Of a stretch of DNA of 64,000 bases, positions 1 to 11,815 are shown in pieces. Under the pieces are notes generated by a model that saw nothing but the letters and a program-made list of their open reading frames with translations, was not told where the DNA came from and searched no databases. The translations under genes were made by a program, and so were the position numbers. The DNA lies in contig DATEHG010000069.1 of NCBI GenBank assembly GCA_035279705.1, positions 1 to 64,000 of the forward strand, given 5' to 3'. The stretch's first letter is position 1, and each line of letters opens with the position of its first letter. The DNA is from DATEHG01 sp035279705 (lineage in GTDB: Bacteria; Gemmatimonadota; Gemmatimonadetes; Gemmatimonadales; GWC2-71-9).

Positions 1-270
1 CTGGGGGAGCGGCGGGTCACGGTGCGCGGCGAGGAAGTCCACCTGACCCCGCTCGAATACAAACTGCTGGTGACGCTGGTGCGCCACGCGGGCAAGGTGC
101 TCACTCACCGGTTGCTGCTGCGCGAGGTGTGGGGCCCTAACGCGCAGACCCAGACGCACTATCTCCGGGTCTACATGACCCAGCTGCGCCACAAGCTCGA
201 GGCCGACCCGGCGCGCCCGCGGTTGCTCAAGACGGAGCCGGGGGTGGGGTATCGGCTGGAGGGAGGGTAG
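1..270 (+). CDS. kdpE: KdpE response regulator, C-terminal part (5' end outside window)
   Basis: Only the DNA-binding half is present; the open frame runs in from the left edge and stops at TAG 268-270. The residues form an OmpR/PhoB winged helix. The segment VWGPNAQTQTHYLRVYM and the ending DPARPR...TEPGVGYRL are specific to KdpE, the partner of the KdpD potassium sensor that activates the high-affinity kdpFABC K+ ATPase. The receiver domain and its phospho-acceptor Asp lie upstream of the window. The gene is convergent with the methionine operon. A second K+ system, Kup, occurs at 58082-60043. Confidence 0.9.
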   Translation: MGERRVTVRGEEVHLTPLEYKLLVTLVRHAGKVLTHRLLLREVWGPNAQTQTHYLRVYMTQLRHKLEADPARPRLLKTEPGVGYRLEGG

Positions 271-279
271 GAGAAAACA

Positions 280-332
280 GGTACTAAAGTGCTGAAGTAC
301 TCTAGTACTCCAGTACCTGTTGCTTGAGTACT
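280..332. repeat. Octamer tandem repeat (AGTACTNN) forming an inverted repeat
   Basis: Five consecutive 8-base units fill 280-319: GGTACTAA, AGTGCTGA, AGTACTCT, AGTACTCC, AGTACCTG. A further AGTACT sits at 327-332. Because AGTACT is self-complementary, the block can fold, and the outer arms AACAGGTACT (276-285) and AGTACCTGTT (312-321) are a perfect 10-bp inverted repeat. It lies between the convergent kdpE and GNAT genes, so it may act as a bidirectional terminator or be a member of a dispersed repeat family. Confidence 0.75.
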
Positions 333-337
333 GCGGT

Positions 338-925
338 TCAGAGCTTCGCCTCCAGCCTCGCCTTCACCGCTGGCCACTCGGTATCGAGGATGCTGTAGTA
401 GATGCTGTCCCGCCGCCGCCCCTCCCACGACAGCATGTGGCTCCGCAAGATGCCTTCCTCCTTCGCACCGAGTCTCAGCATCGCGTTCCTGGACTGCTGG
501 TTCAGTACGTCGGTCTTGAGCTCGACGCGGAGGCAGCCCCACGTTTCGAAGGCGTGACGCAGCATCAGGTACTTGGCCTCGGAGTTGGCCGCGGTGCGCT
601 GCCAGGCGCAGCCCAGCCACGTCCAGCCGATTTCCACCCGGCGATTGCCGCGATCGATATTGCCGAATCGCGTACTGCCGATGACCTGGCCGCTGCTCCG
701 GGCCACGGTCGCGAACGGCAGCGAGACTCCCCGGGCCCGGTCGGCCAGCGCCGTTGCCAGGTACTTCGCCATGTCCTCGCCGTTCCGCATCGGGTCCATC
801 GACCAGCGCCACAGCGCCGGATCGAGCCCCGCGGCACACAGTCCGTCCAGGTGCGACTCGGCGAGCGGCTCCATCCGGACGAACTGTCCCTCCAGCGCGA
901 CCGGGACGATGTCCATCAGCGTCAC
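338..925 (-). CDS. GNAT acetyltransferase, RimJ/RimL type
   Basis: A 195-residue GNAT-fold N-acetyltransferase of the RimJ/RimL-like group (Acetyltransf_3). It shows the typical N-terminal phrase VALEGQFVRMEPL, a central strand VIGSTRFGNID, the acetyl-CoA loop region around WQRTAANSEAKYL, and the late motif NQQSRNAMLRLGAKEEG. The family moves an acetyl group from acetyl-CoA to amines or protein N-termini; the substrate cannot be read here. Its start overlaps the stop of the upstream HMT/MTHFR gene by 4 nt (922-925), so it is the translationally coupled last gene of the methionine operon. Confidence 0.85.
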   Translation of the reverse strand: MTLMDIVPVALEGQFVRMEPLAESHLDGLCAAGLDPALWRWSMDPMRNGEDMAKYLATALADRARGVSLPFATVARSSGQVIGSTRFGNIDRGNRRVEIGWTWLGCAWQRTAANSEAKYLMLRHAFETWGCLRVELKTDVLNQQSRNAMLRLGAKEEGILRSHMLSWEGRRRDSIYYSILDTEWPAVKARLEAKL

Positions 926-2780
926 GCGCTCCGGGCCTCCGGCCTTGGCCCCGCTCCCGCGATCACATCCAGCGCCACCGGCACCCGGCCCAGCGGCGCC
1001 GAGACTTGTACGCCCTGGATGCGCTCACGCAGAGCGGCGAGCATCTCCCGCGAGATCCTCACCCCTTCCGCCAGAGCCTCTTCCTTGCCCAGGGCGCTGG
1101 CCCGCCGCATCCGGTCGAGCACCGAACTTGGCACTGTCACTCCCGGCACCTCGTTGGCCAGGAACTCCGCGTTCCGCAGCGACACCAGCGGCCAGATCCC
1201 CGCAATGATCGGGATCCTGAACCCCTCGACCTTGCGCAGGAAGCGATCAAACTGGTCCAGGTCGAACACCGGCTGCGTGATCGCGAACTCCGCTCCGGCC
1301 TCCACCTTCCAGGCGAACCGCTTGAGTTCGCGCTCCTGGTCGGGCGCCACGGGATTGACCCCGACACCGATCACGAAGGTGCTGCGGCCGCCCAGGGCAT
1401 TGCCGCCGGGATCGAGGCCGCGATTGAGCCGGGCCACCAGGTTGGTCAGGCCGATGCTGTCGATGTCGAATACTGCCGTGGCATCCGGGTACGGCCCCAT
1501 CTTGGGCGGATCGCCGGTGACGATAAGCAGGTTGTGCAGTCCGCTGGCGGACGCGCCCAGCAGGTCCGACAGCATGCCGAGGAGATTGCGGTCCCGGCAG
1601 GCGTAGTGCACCACGGCCTCGAGACCCACTTCCCGCTCGATGGCGAGGCCCGAGAGCAGCGCCCCCATCCGGCTCTGGGCGCGCGGGCCATCGGGCACGT
1701 TGACTGCATCCACGCCGGCGGCCTTGAGCTGGCGCACCTGGTCGAACATCGGCCGGGGATCGACGCCCTTGGGCGGCACGATCTCGACCGTGGTGATGAA
1801 CTCCCCCTTCGCCAGCTTGGCACCGAGCCGCGAGCGCTCGGCCAATGGGAGCGGGGCGAGCGGCTCGGCCGCCGTGGGCGGGGGTTCCGACGAGCTGAAG
1901 GCGTGGCGTGGCGAAACGCTCTGGATGAACGCCGCGATGGCCTTGATGTGGTCCGGCGTGGTGCCGCAACAACCGCCCACGAGGCGCGCGCCGGACTCGA
2001 CCATCCGCCGGGCGTAGTTGGCCATGTACTCCGGCGAGGCCATGTAGATCTTGCGATCCTCGACTTCGCGCGGCAGCCCGGCGTTGGGCTGGGCGCAGAG
2101 CGGAATCGAGGTGACTCGCGCCAGCTGCTCGACGGCTTCCAGCACCCCGTGCGGTCCCACCGAGCAGTTCACACCGACCACGTCGGCGCCCATGGCCTGG
2201 AGCTGCGGTCCGAACGTGGCGGGCTCGGTGCCGTAGTGCGTCTTGCCGTCGGTGCCCACCGTCATCGAGGCGATGACCGGCAGGTCGCACTGGGCGCGCA
2301 CCGCCTTGAGGGCGGCGTGCAGCTCCTCGACGTCGCTGAACGTCTCGAGCACGAACCCGCTCACACCCCCAGCCAGGAGCCCCGCGACCTGCCGGCGGAA
2401 GGCGCCTTCGGCCTCGGCCACCGAGGTCTCGCCGAACGGCTCGATCCGGATGCCCAGGGGGCCGATCGCCCCGACGACGGCCGCGCGGCCACCCGCGGCG
2501 TCGACGGCGAGTCTCGCCGCGGCTTCGTTGATCCGTTCGGTGTCCGTGGCGAGGCCGTAGTGGGCCAGCTTCACCGGGTTGGCGCCGAACGTGTTGGTCT
2601 CCAGGATCTCGGCCCCGGCCCGCACGTATTCACGGTGGATGTCCCGCACCAGCGCCGGCTGCTTGAGGCTCAACTCGTCGTAGCAGACGTTGAGAAACAC
2701 GCCCCGCGCATAGAGCATGGTGCCCATGGCGCCGTCGAACACGTGCACCCGGCCATCGGCCAGCAGTTCCCGCAGGGTCG

Positions 2781-2784
<4 letters not shown>
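922..2784 (-). CDS. Bifunctional homocysteine S-methyltransferase / methylenetetrahydrofolate reductase
   Basis: A 620-residue fusion of the YitJ type. Residues about 1-295 are a homocysteine S-methyltransferase barrel with zinc-ligand cysteines in VGVNCSVGP and GGCCGTTPDHI. Residues about 325-615 are a MetF-type 5,10-methylenetetrahydrofolate reductase (FITTVEIVPPKGVDPRPM at the start of the barrel, and NLLIVTGDPP). The MetF half makes 5-methyl-THF; the other half uses an activated methyl donor such as S-methylmethionine, or may pass methyl groups to homocysteine. It overlaps metH by 4 nt (2781-2784) and the GNAT by 4 nt, so it is co-translated with both. No separate metF is seen here, so this fusion probably feeds MetH with 5-methyl-THF. 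Confidence 0.92.
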
Positions 2785-6560
<3,776 letters not shown>

Positions 6561-6573
6561 ATCGGGTCCAAAT

Positions 6574-6604
6574 GAAAAATCCCGGTGGCCAAAACGGCTC
6601 CGGG
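6574..6604 (-). terminator. Intrinsic terminator in the metH leader (attenuator)
   Basis: On the minus strand CCCGG and CCGGG (6604-6600 and 6585-6581) pair, with an inner GCC/GGC and a GTTTT loop, followed at once by ATTTTTC. This is a rho-independent terminator placed 14 nt before metH. Its 5' arm also belongs to an alternative hairpin, AAAACG-GCTC against GAGC-AG-CGTTTT (plus strand 6591-6615), so the two structures exclude each other. Confidence 0.65.
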
Positions 6605-6608
6605 AGCA

Positions 6609-6657
6609 GCGTTTTAGCGTTTATTTAACGTGGCCGCAAGCAGCGCAAATGACCACG
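6609..6657 (-). promoter_or_regulatory. Candidate SAM-II-type riboswitch aptamer upstream of metH
   Basis: Read on the minus strand: a 7-bp stem CGTGGTC/GGCCACG closes the loop ATTTGCGCTGCTTGC and is followed by TTAAATAAACGCTAAAACGC. This matches the SAM-II (metA motif) layout as I remember it: a loop beginning AUUU and ending UUGC, an A-rich 3' strand with AAAU and GCUAAAA, and a pseudoknot between the loop (GCG here) and the bases after GCUAAAA (CGC here). The pseudoknot pair differs in sequence from the textbook example but keeps pairing. The 3' strand AAAACGC overlaps the antiterminator, so SAM binding would favour the terminator at 6574-6604 and switch metH off. Confidence 0.6.
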
Positions 6658-6741
6658 ACATCGGACTGTTGTGCTTTCAATATAGCGCCACGGTACCGGG
6701 CCACGCCACCCGAGGCGTCCCATCCGGGCCGGGACCCTGTG

Positions 6742-7074
6742 TCATCGCCTGCCGCCGACCTGCGGATCGGTCCCGCCAGGTCCCGCGATGCCAAGCCGGT
6801 CCTCCGCCAGGCGGGCGGTGACTCCCCGGATCAGGACTACCTTGTTCCGTCCCCTCTCCCCGGACCGGATTTCGATCTTCGAAGGCGCCACGCCGAGCCG
6901 GGCGGCAAGGAGCTTGACCAGGGCTTCATTGGCCGCGCCCTCGACCGGCGGTGCCGTGACGCGGATTCGGAGAGCACCATTAACGACGCCCAGGATGCCA
7001 CTTTGAGCGGCCCGCGGTTGCAGGCGTATGGCGATGACGACGCCGTCTCCACTGCTCGAGAGGACGGTGCTCAC
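6742..7074 (-). CDS. DUF167 / YggU family protein
   Basis: A 110-residue protein of the small YggU (DUF167) fold. Recognisable segments are IRLQPRAAQSGILG, LRIRVTAPPVEGAANEAL and IEIRSGERGRNKVVLI. The biochemical role of the family is unknown. I start it at GTG 7074, which overlaps the yggT stop by 4 nt (GTGA); a longer upstream extension in the same frame has no family similarity and lies inside yggT. YggU next to YggT is a common arrangement in bacteria. Confidence 0.85.
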   Translation of the reverse strand: MSTVLSSSGDGVVIAIRLQPRAAQSGILGVVNGALRIRVTAPPVEGAANEALVKLLAARLGVAPSKIEIRSGERGRNKVVLIRGVTARLAEDRLGIAGPGGTDPQVGGRR

Positions 7075-7652
7075 CCCAGTTGCAGCACGAGCCGGAGCAG
7101 AACCAGCTGCCCCACATACAGGATCACGTACGCCGCAAGCGGGCTCAGATCGAACATGCCGAACGGCGGCAGAATCCGGCGCAGGGGGTCGACCAGCCAG
7201 TTGGTGAGCGCCATGACGGGCCGCATCCACCGGGCGTAAGGCGAGAGCCCCATCCACGACCCCACTACCCGGATGAACAGCGCCACGACCAGGAGGCTGT
7301 AGGCGCCCTGGATAGCCAGGATCAGCACGCCGCTCGGCCCGCTCCGGACGGCGGAGGACAGGCTGAAGAAGGCGCCGATCAGCCACTGGGTCAGGCCGAT
7401 CACCAGGAGCCCGCCCAGGAGCGAAATCCAGAACAGCCAGATTGGCGCTTCGCTGGGATTGTGGCCCGACTTCACCATCCGGCGTTCCAGCGGCAGGATC
7501 AGTGGCTGGCTCACCCGGCGCATGAATCTCGGCAGGGGGCCGAACGGCTGCAGATACCGGGAGCGGACTCCCCAGTGGGTCAGCGCGACGGCGGCCGAGA
7601 AGGTGAATCCGCCCAGGACGGTCAGGCGGACGATCGTGATGAGGAGCGGCAT
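7071..7652 (-). CDS. YggT family integral membrane protein
   Basis: A membrane protein of about 193 residues with two YGGT repeats. Each repeat has a hydrophobic pair and a short loop such as YARWMRPVMALTNWLVDPLRRILPP, which is diagnostic of the family. YggT proteins are linked to osmotic tolerance and cell-division-associated complexes, but their activity is not established. ATG 7652 is chosen because a longer start at 7700 would overlap the upstream lipoprotein gene. Translationally coupled to the DUF167 gene. Confidence 0.82.
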   Translation of the reverse strand: MPLLITIVRLTVLGGFTFSAAVALTHWGVRSRYLQPFGPLPRFMRRVSQPLILPLERRMVKSGHNPSEAPIWLFWISLLGGLLVIGLTQWLIGAFFSLSSAVRSGPSGVLILAIQGAYSLLVVALFIRVVGSWMGLSPYARWMRPVMALTNWLVDPLRRILPPFGMFDLSPLAAYVILYVGQLVLLRLVLQLG

Positions 7653-7662
7653 GGTGCTGCGG

Positions 7663-8088
7663 CTAGCGGGCGCCCGGAATCTTGAACTGGGCTGGCTCAC
7701 CGGTGCGGAGGCCGCAGGTCACGGTGAAGACACCGCCGTTGAGCGAGGCTTCTTCCTGGATGTCTCCCGTGGCGCGGCAGCCGGAGAGCTGCATGCCATC
7801 GGTCGAGCGGAAGACCACCGTGACCTCCGGCGAGCCATCGCGCACTGCCAGGCGGCGGATGGTGTACTTGCTGAGCGAGTCCACCCCGACCTGGCGCAGG
7901 GTCGCGGGGAGCCGTCCCTGGTGGGCACTCTTGTAGCTCAGCACGGCGTCGATGGTGGCAAAGACGTCCCGGCCCAGCAGGTTGGCTTCGTCCTGCGCGT
8001 TGTTGGCCGGCTTGTCGCTGGCCGGCTTCTTGTGGCAGGCAGCGAGCGCCACCAGCGCCAGCAGCAGGCTATTCCAGCGCAAACTCAC
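7663..8088 (-). CDS. Putative lipoprotein of unknown function
   Basis: 141 residues starting with a lipoprotein signal peptide (MSLRWNSLLLALVALAAC, lipobox LAAC, cleavage before Cys18). The mature part resembles the soluble C-terminal region of pseudopilins (a helix followed by strands, and a Cys pair in LSGCRATG and FTVTCGL that could form a disulfide). I do not recognise a named family. It overlaps the desaturase stop by 20 nt and precedes yggT by 10 nt, so it is part of the same minus-strand run. Confidence 0.6.
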   Translation of the reverse strand: MSLRWNSLLLALVALAACHKKPASDKPANNAQDEANLLGRDVFATIDAVLSYKSAHQGRLPATLRQVGVDSLSKYTIRRLAVRDGSPEVTVVFRSTDGMQLSGCRATGDIQEEASLNGGVFTVTCGLRTGEPAQFKIPGAR

Positions 8089-9043
8089 GGTTGAACACCA
8101 CCTCGAAGCTGAACGTCTTGGCCTTGCTCCGGGCCTCGATGTACTCGGCGATTTTCTGCAGCCGGCTGGGAATTCCCATGATCTTTTCCTGCGCCTTGCG
8201 GCCCAGTTCGTTCAGCCCGCTCAGGCTCTCGATCCTCCAGTACTCGATCTGCTCCTGCACGATCTTGAGGTAATCCCGCGGCCCGTAGATCCCGGCCCTC
8301 CGGATTACGTCGGCAATGTCCCGGAAGTGCGGCATGCTGTGCCCCGGCATCTCGATGCTGGGAAGAATGAACGAGGCGGAGTGCAGCGCTTCATCGGGAT
8401 CGCGCTGCAGGATCTCGTCGAACACCGTGCGGTAGAACTGGAAATGCCGCGCTTCCTCGGTGGCCACGTTGCGCAGCACTTCGCCCAGGGCCGGCTCGTA
8501 TTCCGCCGCCAGCCGGCCGGTCTCGCTGTGGGAAGTCTGGGTCGCCCGCTCCTGCACGGTCGTGTACACGAACACCCGGTAGGGGTCCCGGTCCCACCCG
8601 GGGTGGAACCCGTTCCGGATGTAGTTGAACTGCATCTCCTCGAGGTGCCGCTGGTTGAACAGCCGCGTGTCCCGCCCGTAGTTGCTGAGCACGGCGCCAT
8701 GCCGGTCCTCTTCGGCCGTCCACAGGTTGTTCCATTCGCGCCAGTAGCTGTCGTCCCCGAGGTAGACCGAGATGAGGCGGTGGAAATGGGGCAGCCCCTC
8801 CTCCGTGAGGAGGTTGAGCGCCAGCGCCGCGCGGATATGGTCGGGGATGGTCTGGGCCCGCTTGCGCAGGCCTTCGGTGTGCTCATCCGGCGATTCGCCG
8901 GGCTCGGGGCCGAGCAGGTCTTCCGGGAACCAGAGCGTCCGCTTGCGCTCGTGCGCCGCCATCAGCTCCTTGACCCGGGTTTCCATGTCCCGCAGCACCT
9001 CCAGCTTGGAGTGGAACAGCCGTGCCGCTTCGGTGAGGGCCAT
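8069..9043 (-). CDS. Acyl-ACP desaturase (soluble diiron type)
   Basis: 324 residues of the plant-type stearoyl-ACP desaturase family (FA_desaturase_2, DesA1/DesA2 in actinobacteria). The two diiron helices are visible as WTAEEDRHGAVLSNY and VATEEARHFQFY (EExRH motifs), with the earlier ligand Glu in the LLTEEGLPHFHR region. It introduces a cis double bond into acyl-ACP using O2 and reduced ferredoxin, so it sets membrane fluidity. Soluble; no membrane segments. It lies about 2 kb from the chemosensory operon that contains a HEAT protein (see findings). Confidence 0.9.
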   Translation of the reverse strand: MALTEAARLFHSKLEVLRDMETRVKELMAAHERKRTLWFPEDLLGPEPGESPDEHTEGLRKRAQTIPDHIRAALALNLLTEEGLPHFHRLISVYLGDDSYWREWNNLWTAEEDRHGAVLSNYGRDTRLFNQRHLEEMQFNYIRNGFHPGWDRDPYRVFVYTTVQERATQTSHSETGRLAAEYEPALGEVLRNVATEEARHFQFYRTVFDEILQRDPDEALHSASFILPSIEMPGHSMPHFRDIADVIRRAGIYGPRDYLKIVQEQIEYWRIESLSGLNELGRKAQEKIMGIPSRLQKIAEYIEARSKAKTFSFEVVFNREFALE

Positions 9044-9152
9044 GGTCCGGTCCGGAATCGGGAAATAACGCGGGCCGCCGCGAGGTGCCGCGGCGACCGT
9101 TCAGGTGGCAAATGTGGTGGAAAGGAAGGCGGGAAGGAAGGCCGGGACCTGC

Positions 9153-9584
9153 TCAGCGATCGGCGGCCTCGAACTGCTTCTCCATCAGGTACCAGGTCCG
9201 CCGCCCGACATAGTCGGAACGGGCGAAGAGGCGGTGCCAGCCCGAAGTCAGCAGCATCGGCTCGGCCCTGAGGTCATCGGTCCAGAATTCGGCGACGTGG
9301 GCACCCAGCTCCCGGGCCCGCGTCTCGAACGCCTGCAGCAGTCGCCAGCCGTGTCCCTGGTGGCGGGCGTCCGGCTCGACCGCGATGTCGAGGAGCTGCG
9401 CCACGCCGCCACGCAGCCCGTAGCGCACTCCGCCGATCCAGTCGCCAATTTCGTTGGTCAGGACCAGGTAGTGCTCGTCTATCGCCTTCGGCTCGCCCAC
9501 CCGCTCCTCTTCCCGCTGGAGCAGATCGGTGAACCACTCGGCGAAGTCCTCGCCCCGTTCCATTTCCCGTATCGTCAGACTCAT
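9153..9584 (-). CDS. GNAT family acetyltransferase
   Basis: 143 residues from ATG 9584. The GNAT core is seen in AQLLDIAVEPDARHQGHGWRLLQAFETRA, where the run from RHQGHG to LL is the acetyl-CoA pyrophosphate-binding A motif, followed by LGAHVAEFWTDD and a C-terminal strand. Substrate not predictable. It stands alone between the desaturase and a membrane protein gene. Confidence 0.75.
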   Translation of the reverse strand: MSLTIREMERGEDFAEWFTDLLQREEERVGEPKAIDEHYLVLTNEIGDWIGGVRYGLRGGVAQLLDIAVEPDARHQGHGWRLLQAFETRARELGAHVAEFWTDDLRAEPMLLTSGWHRLFARSDYVGRRTWYLMEKQFEAADR

Positions 9585-9803
9585 CGTGTGCCTCGGTGAC
9601 TGCCACTGCTGAAACGTTGCGAACAGCACGGAAGTTCTGCACTGGAGAGAACGGCAAGGTAGGTGCCACCGGCGTACAGTGGCGTGGCCATGATTACAAG
9701 CTAATACACCACAAGAAGTTCCGGGTTCCTCCCGGTTCGACTCCGGCGGTCCGGCCGTCCGGATCCGGGACGGAGAATTCCGCAAATGTGTCTATCTGGC
9801 GGG

Positions 9804-10079
9804 TCACTGTGTCCGGCAGCTGCGCTCCTCCGGCACGATCCGGCCGCACGCGATCGCGTCATTCATCCCGCTGGTGAGCGGGCCACAGGCCGTGGTCTGG
9901 GCCGACTGCACCGCTTCCCCTTCGGTGGCATGAGACGCGGTGGCACAGTTCCGCTTGCCGTTGTAGGTCACGCACACCTCGCAGGTGACCTTCTGGGCGC
10001 TCAGCGTGTTGTAGAGCAGGAGGCCGACGAAGCCGACCACCACCAGCACGATCACCAGCTTCCGCTGGGCGCGGGTCAT
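9804..10079 (-). CDS. Small single-pass membrane protein with cysteine motifs
   Basis: 91 residues. One N-terminal membrane helix (about residues 7-27, KLVIVLVVVGFVGLLLY) is followed by a short exported domain with CEVCVTYNGKRNC, TTACGPL and AIACG. The even spacing of cysteines suggests disulfides outside the cytoplasm. I have the impression that this is a conserved small family of unknown function. The start ATG 10079 overlaps the stop of the Yip1 gene by 4 nt, so the two are coupled. Confidence 0.65.
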   Translation of the reverse strand: MTRAQRKLVIVLVVVGFVGLLLYNTLSAQKVTCEVCVTYNGKRNCATASHATEGEAVQSAQTTACGPLTSGMNDAIACGRIVPEERSCRTQ

Positions 10080-10795
10080 CCGGCGGCCCGCACTGCGCCC
10101 CACACCCCCCAGAGGCCCGGCAGCAGCCACACGATTCCTGCCCCGATCAGCGCCTTCTTCAGCTCGATCTTGCCGGTGACAGAGAGGCCGAGCGCGAGCA
10201 GCCCCGTGCACCACAGGGTGATCAGGTCGAACCGGCCGAGGATCGTGAGCAGGACGAAATGGGCGTCCGGATCGATGAATCTGGCCGGGCCGAGTTGCAG
10301 GGCATAGCGGGAGGTGAGGGTGTCGGCTGAAACCACCGCTGCCTGGAGCAGGTTGGTCAGGCCCTCGAGCACTCTCGGGAACATGGCGTACACGGCGACC
10401 ATGCAGGCGGCCTCGAGTTCCTGCCGCGCGCCCACGAACTTCCCCGCAATCCAGAGGAAGAACCCGATGACCAGGGGCGCCACGAGGAGCACGACGGGAA
10501 TGATGACGGTGGTGAACTTGGTGGCGATCTGCCGGCCCTTGTCCACCTGCTCCTGCGTCATGGCCGGGTTCTGGCGCTGCTGGACGGCCATCGCCCGATC
10601 AAACTCGGCGTCGTACATCGGCTGCAGCAGGCCGCGCCCTCCGAAGAACAGGGCGATCGAAACCGCGAACATGATCAGCAGCGGCAGCCAGAATCCGCTC
10701 GTGGCGCGCCGGGTAAAGACCGCGCGCGGCGCGTAGAAGATTTCGAGGAAGTCTTCCCAGATCGGGACCGGGGCAGCGGATACGGGGGCGGTCAT
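10076..10795 (-). CDS. Yip1-domain membrane protein
   Basis: 239 residues with about five hydrophobic helices and a charged N-terminus containing WEDFLEIFYAPRAVF, the usual opening of bacterial YIP1-domain proteins. The bacterial role is unknown. ATG 10795 is favoured by GGAGG about 12 nt upstream. Forms a two-gene unit with the small Cys-rich membrane protein. Divergent from the chemosensory operon across 10796-11029. Confidence 0.75.
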   Translation of the reverse strand: MTAPVSAAPVPIWEDFLEIFYAPRAVFTRRATSGFWLPLLIMFAVSIALFFGGRGLLQPMYDAEFDRAMAVQQRQNPAMTQEQVDKGRQIATKFTTVIIPVVLLVAPLVIGFFLWIAGKFVGARQELEAACMVAVYAMFPRVLEGLTNLLQAAVVSADTLTSRYALQLGPARFIDPDAHFVLLTILGRFDLITLWCTGLLALGLSVTGKIELKKALIGAGIVWLLPGLWGVWGAVRAAG

Positions 10796-11029
10796 GGGAT
10801 TTGGTGATCCTCCGGCAGGTGGGCGTCGTCGGTGCCGAACGACCTGAAGTATCGTGCCATCGTGCCCGATCGGCCACTGGCCGGCGGGCGGCGCGGCCGT
10901 CGGTGACAAATTTCTTACACCCGCAATACTCGAACATTGGAGGCCGTGCCGCAATCGGTTATTTTCAATAGCCCTCCGTACACACCGCCGACATTCGCAG
11001 CCAACGGAACCTGGTCTAGGAGTCCACGA

Positions 11030-11407
11030 TTGAGAATTCTGATCGTCGAGGACGCCCCCCTCGTCCAGAAGATGTACCGCCTGGTGTTTTCGCCCCGGGA
11101 TCACGACCTGGTGATGGCCGCCAACGGCATCGAGGGGCTGCAGCTTCTCGACCAGCCGGGGATCCCCTTCGACCTCATCCTGCTCGATCTCCGCATGCCG
11201 GACATGGATGGCGCCGAGTTCATCGGCCGGGTTCGTGCCGGGCCCTGGTCGTCGGTTCCGGTCATCCTGACGACCGCTGAGCCGGAGGACTCGCCGCTGC
11301 TGCAGCTGGCCCGGACGCGGGGCGCCTCGGTCACGGTGCGGAAGCCGTGGAAGCCGCAGGAACTGCGCGATGCGGTGGCCGCGCTGCTGGGGGGAGGCGG
11401 CGGATGA
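11030..11407 (+). CDS. Stand-alone receiver (CheY-like), first gene of chemosensory operon
   Basis: 125 residues, receiver domain only: LILIVED acidic pocket at the start, phospho-acceptor Asp53 in LILLDLRMPDMDG, Thr in LTTAE and Lys in TVRKPWKP. I start it at TTG 11030 because AGGAG (11018-11022) sits 7 nt upstream; longer frames begin in sequence without receiver character. Overlaps the next receiver by 4 nt (ATGA). As there is no output domain, it presumably acts by protein contact downstream of the CheA encoded two genes later. Confidence 0.85.
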   Translation: MRILIVEDAPLVQKMYRLVFSPRDHDLVMAANGIEGLQLLDQPGIPFDLILLDLRMPDMDGAEFIGRVRAGPWSSVPVILTTAEPEDSPLLQLARTRGASVTVRKPWKPQELRDAVAALLGGGGG

Positions 11408-11814
11408 GCGGCGCGAGTCCCGGCACCTTTCTGGTGGTCGACGATTCCCGGCTGCACCATCAGATGTACAAGGTCATCTTCTCGCAGGCCCCGCTCACGG
11501 GCAGCACCCTGCTGCACGCCCATAACGGCCGGGAGGGCTACGCCGCGCTCACCACCCGCCCTGACGTGACCCTGGTCTTCCTCGATCTCAACATGCCGGA
11601 GATGAACGGCCTGGAGTTCCTGGCCCGGCGCCGGGCCGAGGCGCTGCACCCTCACATTCCGGTCGTCCTCGTCACCACGGAAAGCACCGCGGAGGATGAA
11701 GCAAGAGGGCGATCTGCCGGCGCCTGGGAGTACCTGCGCAAGCCGTTCACTCCCGCGGACGTGGTGGGGCTGGTGGCCCGGGCCCAGGCCGAGGCCCGGG
11801 GGCGCGCTCCCTGA
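11404..11814 (+). CDS. Second stand-alone receiver (CheY-like)
   Basis: 136 residues with FLVVDDSRLHHQMYK (acidic pair), Asp61 in LVFLDLNMPEMNG, LVTTES and the conserved Lys in YLRKPFTP. Receiver only. Coupled to the preceding receiver by a 4-nt overlap and 1 nt from cheA. Two adjacent single-domain receivers with one CheA suggest that one is the output and the other a phosphate sink, but the sequence cannot tell which. Confidence 0.85.
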   Translation: MSGASPGTFLVVDDSRLHHQMYKVIFSQAPLTGSTLLHAHNGREGYAALTTRPDVTLVFLDLNMPEMNGLEFLARRRAEALHPHIPVVLVTTESTAEDEARGRSAGAWEYLRKPFTPADVVGLVARAQAEARGRAP

Positions 11815-11815
11815 A

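Noticed and set aside
6561..6741. SAH or cobalamin riboswitch upstream of metH
   Set aside because: Neither the SAH aptamer core nor the B12 box is present; the SAM-II layout fits better.
9691..9760. tRNA-like T-arm (CCGG-TTCGACT-CCGG) on the plus strand
   Set aside because: The T loop and part of the stem look right, but no acceptor stem, anticodon stem or CCA can be matched around it; at best a degenerate fragment.
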